Shown here piece by piece: positions 59,066-64,000 of a DNA stretch of 64,000 nt. The translations under genes were made by a program, and so were the position numbers. The stretch is from assembly GCF_014863355.1 (NCBI RefSeq), contig NZ_JACZEP010000001.1:496001-560000 (forward strand), given 5' to 3'. The notes beneath the pieces were generated by a model. It ran no database searches, was not told the DNA's origin, and was given only the letters and a program-made list of their open reading frames with translations. Numbering within the stretch: position 1 is the first letter of the stretch; each line of letters starts with the position of its first letter. The DNA comes from Aminobacter carboxidus. GTDB lineage: Bacteria > Pseudomonadota > Alphaproteobacteria > Rhizobiales > Rhizobiaceae.

Positions 59066-60522
59066 CCTGGGTCATTCTCACCGGCCGGCAAAGCGACCTC
59101 GACCAGACCGCGACGCCGCACAAGATCATCACCAACCGCGACTATCTCGCCCATCCGGCGCTGTTTCGCGGCCAGCGGCCGAAGATCATCAACCTGTCGA
59201 ACCGCTATGCCTACCAGAGCCGGGGCTATTATGCTTCGCTCCTGGCCGGTTCGCGCGGCCACAAGGTGATCCCGACCGTCGAGACGATGATCGACCTGTC
59301 CGAACGCAAGCTCTACGAAAATGCGCTGCCTGAACTCGAGTTGGCGCTCAACAAGTGCCGCAAGGACTTGGGCGGGGCATTCCCGGCCAAGGTGACGATT
59401 TTCTTCGGCGTCGGCCCGACCAAGGCCTGGGACCGTTTCACCCGGCTTTTGTTCGACTGGTTCCGCGCGCCGGCGCTGGAGGTCGCGATCAAGGACGGCG
59501 AATGGGCGTCGATCCACAAGATCGGCTTTGCAGCACTTGGGCGTCTGGACGCCACCGACAAGAAGCGTTTCGTTGCGGCACTCGAAGCCTATACCAGCCG
59601 CGAATGGCGCGACACCAAGGCGCGTACGCCTTCGCGCTATACCTTCGCCACGCTTATCGACCCCAACGAGCAACTGCCGCCGTCGGAGATCTCGTCGCTG
59701 CGCTATTGGGCCCGCATCGCCGAGAAGATGGGCGTCGAGGTCGAGCCGATCACCAAGCGGGACCTGGCCAAGCTTGCCAATTACGACGCGCTGCTGATCC
59801 GCGAGACGACGTCGATCTCCAACCACACCTACCGCTTCGCCCGCCGCGCCCAGCAGGAGGGCATGCCGGTTATCGACGACCCGCTGTCGATGATCCGCTG
59901 CACCAACAAGGTCTATCTCAACGAACTGATGGCCTACAACAACGTGCCGGTGCCGCCGACCGTCATGATCGCCGGCCTGTCGGACCTGCAGGTGGCGGCC
60001 GATACGCTTGGTTTTCCGCTGGTGCTGAAGATCCCCGACAGTTCGTTCTCGCGCGGCGTCAAGAAGGCATCGAACTTCGACGAGCTGAAGGCGCTCGCGG
60101 CCGCCTGGCTCGAGGATTCGGATCTGCTGATCGCCCAGAAGTTCATGCCGACGCAGTATGACTGGCGCGTCGGCGTGCTCGGTGGCCAGCCGCTGTTTGC
60201 CATCCACTATCTGATGGCCAAGAAGCACTGGCAGATCGTCAATCACGACCGCGCCGGCAAGCCCGACGAGGGCGGCATCAAGACGTTCACGCTGAAGCAT
60301 GCCCCAGCCCATGTTATCGACACCGCCGTGCGCGCCGCGCGCTGCATCGGCGACGGGCTCTATGGCGTCGACCTCAAGGAAACCAAGGATGGCGTCTTCG
60401 TCATCGAGGTCAACGACAACCCGAACCTCGACCATGGCGTCGAGGATTCCGGCGAGAAGGACGAGGTCTGGATGCGGCTGACCCAGTGGTTCCTCGACCG
60501 GCTGGAGCGCAACGGCAAATAG
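59062..60522 (+). CDS. RimK-like ATP-grasp ligase with RLAN N-terminal domain
   Basis: A 486-residue ligase. The N-terminal RLAN domain spans about 1-190 (WVILTGRQSDLDQTATPHK, FGVGPTKAWDRFTRLLFDW). The ATP-grasp core (about 280-480) has NKVYLNELMAYNNVPVPPT, FPLVLKIPDSSFSRGV and the Mg-binding end VIEVNDNPNLDHG. Such enzymes join an amino acid or peptide to a carboxylate through an acyl phosphate. It is coupled to the GNAT-C39 gene. Start ATG 59062 is fixed by the ATGA overlap. Confidence 0.92.
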   Translation: MTWVILTGRQSDLDQTATPHKIITNRDYLAHPALFRGQRPKIINLSNRYAYQSRGYYASLLAGSRGHKVIPTVETMIDLSERKLYENALPELELALNKCRKDLGGAFPAKVTIFFGVGPTKAWDRFTRLLFDWFRAPALEVAIKDGEWASIHKIGFAALGRLDATDKKRFVAALEAYTSREWRDTKARTPSRYTFATLIDPNEQLPPSEISSLRYWARIAEKMGVEVEPITKRDLAKLANYDALLIRETTSISNHTYRFARRAQQEGMPVIDDPLSMIRCTNKVYLNELMAYNNVPVPPTVMIAGLSDLQVAADTLGFPLVLKIPDSSFSRGVKKASNFDELKALAAAWLEDSDLLIAQKFMPTQYDWRVGVLGGQPLFAIHYLMAKKHWQIVNHDRAGKPDEGGIKTFTLKHAPAHVIDTAVRAARCIGDGLYGVDLKETKDGVFVIEVNDNPNLDHGVEDSGEKDEVWMRLTQWFLDRLERNGK

Positions 60523-60543
60523 CCTCGAAAATCATTATACCTA

Positions 60544-60592
60544 ATGGTTGACTATTCCGATTTGCGGCTATACGTTCAACCTTATGGTTGAA
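60544..60592. promoter_or_regulatory. ArsR operator over the start codon
   Basis: TTCAACC-TTAT-GGTTGAA (60575-60592) is a perfect 7-bp-arm palindrome that spans the ArsR ATG at 60584. The block ATGGTTGA is repeated at 60544-60551. Typical of an autorepressed ArsR gene. Confidence 0.6.
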
Positions 60593-60973
60593 GATTCAGA
60601 ACATCTCGACGCGGTCTTTCACGCGCTTTCCGATCCGACCCGAAGGGCGATGCTCACCGGTCTGGCCAAGGGGCCGCGCAATGTCGGCGACCTGTCGGCC
60701 CCGTTCGACATGTCGCTGGCTGCCGCTTCCAAGCACATCAGGGTGCTGGAGAAAGCCGGGCTCGTACGCCGCAGCGTGCAGGGGCGCACCCATGTCTGCA
60801 GCCTCGACGCGATGCCGATGCATGCCGGGGTCGAGTGGATGCGTCACTATGAGAAATTCTGGAGCCAGCAGCTCGACACTCTCGAAGCCCTGCTCGTGGC
60901 CGAGGACCAGGCCGCGGCGAACAAGCCTTCCAAAACCGGTACTGAAGCGAAGAAGAAAGGGAGCAAGCCATGA
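60584..60973 (+). CDS. ArsR-family transcriptional regulator
   Basis: A 129-residue winged-helix repressor: LDAVFHALSDPTRRAMLTGL at the start, MSLAAASKHIRVLEKAGLV as recognition helix, and a Lys-rich tail. No metal-binding cysteines are visible. The ATG at 60584 is chosen (MVEDSEHLD); the frame extends back to 60548 without support. Its stop overlaps the SRPBCC gene, the typical partner in this subgroup. Confidence 0.9.
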   Translation: MVEDSEHLDAVFHALSDPTRRAMLTGLAKGPRNVGDLSAPFDMSLAAASKHIRVLEKAGLVRRSVQGRTHVCSLDAMPMHAGVEWMRHYEKFWSQQLDTLEALLVAEDQAAANKPSKTGTEAKKKGSKP

Positions 60974-61545
60974 CTATCCATACTTCTTACGGCGTCGTCA
61001 CCGAGCCGGGAACGGTGCGCATCGAGCGGCTGCTGCCTGGCCCGGCCGAACGGATCTGGAGCTATCTCACCGACTCCGACAAGCGCAGCCAGTGGCTCGC
61101 CGGCGGAGCGATGGAACTGAGAGCAGGTGGACAGGTCGAGAACGTCTTCCGCAATTCGGAACTGACCCGCAACGACGATCCGCCGCCGGCGCATCTGGCG
61201 GCTCTCGCCGAGCATCGCGTGCCTGGTGAGATCATCGCCTGCGAGCCGCCTTATCTGCTCGCCTACAGTTGGGGCGGTGCGGCGGAGACGGGCGAAAGCT
61301 CCGAAGTGCGCTTCGAACTTGAGCCGCGCAACGACAAGGTGTTGCTGACGGTCACCCATCGCCAGCTCACCGACCCTGGCGCGATGCTGAATGTCGCCGC
61401 GGGCTGGCACACCCATCTCGGCATCCTCGCCGCCAGGCTCGAGGGGCGCGAGCCCGACGGCTTCTGGCGCACCCACACCCGGTTGGTCGGCGAATATGCC
61501 GAGCGTATTGGCAGGCCGCAGACCGCTGCAAAGGCTGGAGAGTGA
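60970..61545 (+). CDS. SRPBCC/AHSA1-domain protein
   Basis: A 191-residue protein of the START-like AHSA1 group: VRIERLLPGPAERIWSYLTD, then LLTVTHRQLTDPGAMLN and AAGWHTHLGILAARLEG. It is a hydrophobic-cavity protein for lipophilic small molecules. It overlaps the ArsR stop by four bases, and the SDR starts at 61547, so the three form an operon. Confidence 0.9.
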   Translation: MTIHTSYGVVTEPGTVRIERLLPGPAERIWSYLTDSDKRSQWLAGGAMELRAGGQVENVFRNSELTRNDDPPPAHLAALAEHRVPGEIIACEPPYLLAYSWGGAAETGESSEVRFELEPRNDKVLLTVTHRQLTDPGAMLNVAAGWHTHLGILAARLEGREPDGFWRTHTRLVGEYAERIGRPQTAAKAGE

Positions 61546-61546
61546 C

Positions 61547-62338
61547 ATGCTGCTCCACAACCGCATTGCGGTGGTCCATGGTGGTGGTGGCGCGATAGGT
61601 GGCGCTGCGGCAAAGGCATTCGCCCGCGATGGCGCCCGCGTCTTCCTCGCCGGGCGCTCGCGCCCCAGGATGGAAGCTGTCGCGGCCGACATTCGCGCCG
61701 ATGGCGGATTCGCGGAGATCGCTATTGTCGATGCGCTCGATGAGGAAGCCGTCGAACGCCACGCCGGTTCAGTGGCGACGAAAACAGGTGGCATCGACAT
61801 CGCGCTGAACGCCGTCGGTGTCGCCCATGTGCAGGGAACGCCGCTGGCGGAACTTTCGCTTGCCGATTTCGAAACGCCTGTCGCCGCCTACACCAGGACC
61901 AACTTCCTGACCGCCAAAGCTGCAGCGCGCCACATGCGTGGCAAGGGCGTGATCCTGACCCTGTCGACGCCAGGCGCGCGCATGTCCGGTGTGGGCTTTC
62001 TCGGCAATGGCGTTGCAAGTGCGGCGGTGGAGGCGTTGTCGCGCATCCTTGCTGGCGAACTCGGGCGGAGCGGCATCAGGGTGATCTGCCTGCGCCCCGA
62101 CGCCATCCCCGAATCGCTTGCGGTGTCGCATGCGCGCGCCGCCTTCCAAGGCTTTGCCAGCCGGGCCGGCATGTCGGTCGACGAAATGCTCGCTGCCCGC
62201 GCCGCCAACGGACCGCTGCTCGGGCGCTTCCCGACGCTGGCCGAGATCGGCGATTTCGCAGCCTTTGCCGCCTCGGATCGGGCAGGGGCCATGACGGGTG
62301 CTATCGCCAACCTGAGCTGCGGCACGCTGGTCGACTGA
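61547..62338 (+). CDS. Short-chain dehydrogenase/reductase
   Basis: A 263-residue SDR-like protein. The dinucleotide motif is GGGGAIGG at residues 12-19 and NAVGVA replaces NNAG. Around the active site are LTLSTPGARMSG and later SAAVEALSRILAGEL; the usual YxxxK is not seen, so catalysis may differ or be lost. GGAGAG precedes the ATG at 61547. Cotranscribed with the ArsR and SRPBCC genes. Confidence 0.85.
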   Translation: MLLHNRIAVVHGGGGAIGGAAAKAFARDGARVFLAGRSRPRMEAVAADIRADGGFAEIAIVDALDEEAVERHAGSVATKTGGIDIALNAVGVAHVQGTPLAELSLADFETPVAAYTRTNFLTAKAAARHMRGKGVILTLSTPGARMSGVGFLGNGVASAAVEALSRILAGELGRSGIRVICLRPDAIPESLAVSHARAAFQGFASRAGMSVDEMLAARAANGPLLGRFPTLAEIGDFAAFAASDRAGAMTGAIANLSCGTLVD

Positions 62339-62403
62339 CCCACAGCCTTGCCAATTTCCGCCGCCCCTGATCTTCTCCCATAAGAGCGGGGGACGCGGAC
62401 AAC

Positions 62404-62676
62404 ATGCTTTTCTTTGTCATCGAGGATTTTCGCGGCCGCGACCCGAAGGCGATCTATCGCCGTTTCCGCGACAAGGGACGGTTGGCGCCCGAGGGCTTCA
62501 TCGTCCATCACAGCTGGATTGCCGGCGACATGAGCCGCTGCTTCATGCTGGTGGAGGCCGATGACGTGACGCTGCTTCAGCGCTGGGTCGTCGAATGGGC
62601 CGATCTCGTCGGTTTCGAGATCGTGCCCGTTGCCTCGAGCAAGGACACGGTGGCGGGGCTGACCGCCCATCTCTGA
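62404..62676 (+). CDS. DUF3303-domain protein
   Basis: A 90-residue protein matching DUF3303: MLFFVIEDFRGRDPKAIYRR, FIVHHSWIAGDMSRCFMLVE and WADLVGFEIVPV. It is a dimeric alpha-beta barrel-like fold without known function. It is 66 bp behind the SDR gene and may belong to the same operon. Confidence 0.87.
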   Translation: MLFFVIEDFRGRDPKAIYRRFRDKGRLAPEGFIVHHSWIAGDMSRCFMLVEADDVTLLQRWVVEWADLVGFEIVPVASSKDTVAGLTAHL

Positions 62677-62795
62677 GCGGCGATGTCCTGCTGAATGGGC
62701 GCGACCACCGTGCGTGGCAGCAGCGGCACCGTTGCCCGCTTGACGCAAAGCCCTGGCGACGTGAATGCTGACGCCAAACAGCAACGGGGACGGGC

Positions 62796-63977
62796 ATGAT
62801 CGGAGCGGCGGTTCATAACTACCAGCGCAAGCGGGGAATAGGCGAGGCGGCGCGGGTCGATTTCGTCGAGCTGTTCTTCGACCTGGTTTTCGTCTTTGCG
62901 ATCACCCAGCTGTCGCATCTGTTGCTGCGCGACCTTACGCTGAAGGGTGCGGCCGAAAGCATGCTTCTGCTCGCTGCCGTCTGGTGGGTGTGGAACTACA
63001 CCGCCTGGGTAACCAATTGGCTCGACCCGACCAAGGCGCCGGTGCGGGCGATGCTCTTCATGCTGATGCTGGCCGGGCTGATGCTGTCGACATCGATACC
63101 TGAAGCATTCGAAGGGCGTGGCCTGCAGTTTGCCGTGGCCTACGTCTTCATGCAGTTGGGCCGCACGCTGTTCATGTTGTGGGCGCTCAAGCGTCACAAT
63201 CCCGACAATCATGCCAACTTCGTGCGCATCGGATTCTGGCTAGCCCTTTCCGGCGTCTTCTGGATTGCCGGCGGGATGGCAGGTGTCGAAAGCCGGTTCC
63301 TTCTCTGGGGTATCGCGCTTGCCATCGAGCTGATTTCGCCGGCACTCGGCTTCTGGACACCGTGGCATGGCGCTTCCACGACCGCCGACTGGGATGTCGA
63401 TGGCGGCCATATGGCCGAGCGCAGCGCGCTGTTCATCATCATCGCGCTGGGCGAATCGATCCTTGTTTCGGGCGCGACCTTCGCCGAACTCGAATGGAAC
63501 TGGGTCAACTTCGCGGCTTTCCTCACCACCTTCTTCGCCTCGGTGGCGATGTGGCTGATCTATTTCAACGTCGGCCAGGAGGCGGCGCACCATCGTATCT
63601 CGTCGGCCGCCGACAAGGGGCGGATCGCCCGCGTCGCCTATACCTACATTCCCGTGGTGCTGGTCGCCGGCATCATCGTGGTGGCCGTCTCGGACGAGTT
63701 GGTCCTTGCCCATCCGCTCGGCCACGCCGAAGCAGCCGTGATCTGGACCTCGATCGGCGGCACCGCGCTCTATCTGGTCGGCAACCTGTTGTTCAAGTTC
63801 TATGTCGTCGGCCGCGCGCCGCTCTCGCACATCATCGGCCTTGGGCTGCTTGCCGCCATGTTGCCCTTCGCCAGCCACATGTCACCGCTGCTGATCGGGG
63901 CGGCGACGACCGTGGTGATGGTGCTGGTGACGATCCTCGAACTGCGCGGCCAGCCGAGCGGGCATCAGGCGCATTAG
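62796..63977 (+). CDS. LtrA-family membrane protein (low temperature requirement A)
   Basis: A 393-residue membrane protein. Typical LtrA start: VDFVELFFDLVFVFAITQLS, then WWVWNYTAWVTNWLDPTKAP and ERSALFIIIALGESILVSG. About 11 helices. Function unknown; a Listeria homologue is needed for growth in cold. It is the last gene in the window, complete, with only 23 bases behind it. Confidence 0.93.
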   Translation: MIGAAVHNYQRKRGIGEAARVDFVELFFDLVFVFAITQLSHLLLRDLTLKGAAESMLLLAAVWWVWNYTAWVTNWLDPTKAPVRAMLFMLMLAGLMLSTSIPEAFEGRGLQFAVAYVFMQLGRTLFMLWALKRHNPDNHANFVRIGFWLALSGVFWIAGGMAGVESRFLLWGIALAIELISPALGFWTPWHGASTTADWDVDGGHMAERSALFIIIALGESILVSGATFAELEWNWVNFAAFLTTFFASVAMWLIYFNVGQEAAHHRISSAADKGRIARVAYTYIPVVLVAGIIVVAVSDELVLAHPLGHAEAAVIWTSIGGTALYLVGNLLFKFYVVGRAPLSHIIGLGLLAAMLPFASHMSPLLIGAATTVVMVLVTILELRGQPSGHQAH

Positions 63978-64000
63978 CGGCTGGACGAAGAACCGGAGCG

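Noticed and set aside
58981-60435. 484-codon minus-strand open frame
   Set aside because: Antisense to the RimK-like ligase, which has intact ATP-grasp motifs.

Overview
The window is GC-rich alphaproteobacterial chromosome, most likely from a Mesorhizobium- or Aminobacter-like member of the Rhizobiales (Phyllobacteriaceae). The evidence is a two-cysteine Rhizobiales porin, an Omp25/31-like barrel, the gene order dapA-smpB-(UDG)-(NYN)-rpoZ-rsh-pyrE-acpS-lepB-rnc-era, and interspersed palindromic repeats of the kind common in these genomes. Genus-level placement is an inference from family resemblance; no search was run.

Region 1 (1-16.2 kb) is conserved core: tRNA-Ser(GCT), a porin with a strong terminator, an alpha/beta hydrolase and a soluble lytic transglycosylase on the minus strand, then dapA, smpB, rpoZ, the bifunctional (p)ppGpp enzyme rsh, pyrE, acpS, lepB, rnc and era. 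Inside it sit two tandemly duplicated transcription units for tiny exported proteins (6.8-8.0 kb), each with a similar leader, ORF and terminator, and several palindromic repeats.

Region 2 (16.2-39.7 kb) lies between era and recO, which are normally neighbours in rhizobia. It is an accessory block of mostly self-contained regulator/target modules read divergently: AraC/SDR, MerR/MFS, TetR/quinone reductase, MarR/DMT exporter and TetR/SDR, plus a CsoR/InrS-type metal sensor followed by a His-tailed MFS exporter. Recognisable operator palindromes or repeats lie in the shared intergenic regions. The block also carries decay products: an IS110-type transposase remnant, a HWE histidine kinase that has lost its phospho-acceptor H-box and its reading frame, and a stranded MarR 3' end. 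A 27-residue membrane peptide (19333-19416) sits behind an exact GGAAC-N16-CGTT box, the consensus for the general-stress sigma factor EcfG.

Region 3 (39.8-45.9 kb) returns to core-like genes: recO, a PaaI-type thioesterase, a giant DUF2339 membrane protein, and an AI-2E/PerM-family permease with an unusual cytoplasmic C-terminal domain.

Region 4 (46.2-51.5 kb) is one minus-strand operon: ROK regulator, ABC permease, ABC ATPase, Tat-exported substrate-binding protein and a Cys-type sulfatase. It reads as import and cleavage of a sulfated compound under control of a ROK repressor, with a perfect 8-bp palindrome in front.

Region 5 (51.9-64 kb) holds an outer-membrane barrel, small secreted proteins (two of them AT-richer, beside a broken vapC), an MFS carrier, an ECF sigma/anti-sigma pair, a GNAT-C39 peptidase fusion translationally coupled to a RimK-like ATP-grasp ligase (a little-characterised peptide-ligation system), an ArsR-SRPBCC-SDR operon, a DUF3303 protein and LtrA. 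The GNAT-C39/RimK pair, the sulfatase operon and the duplicated mini-genes are the best candidates for new biology.
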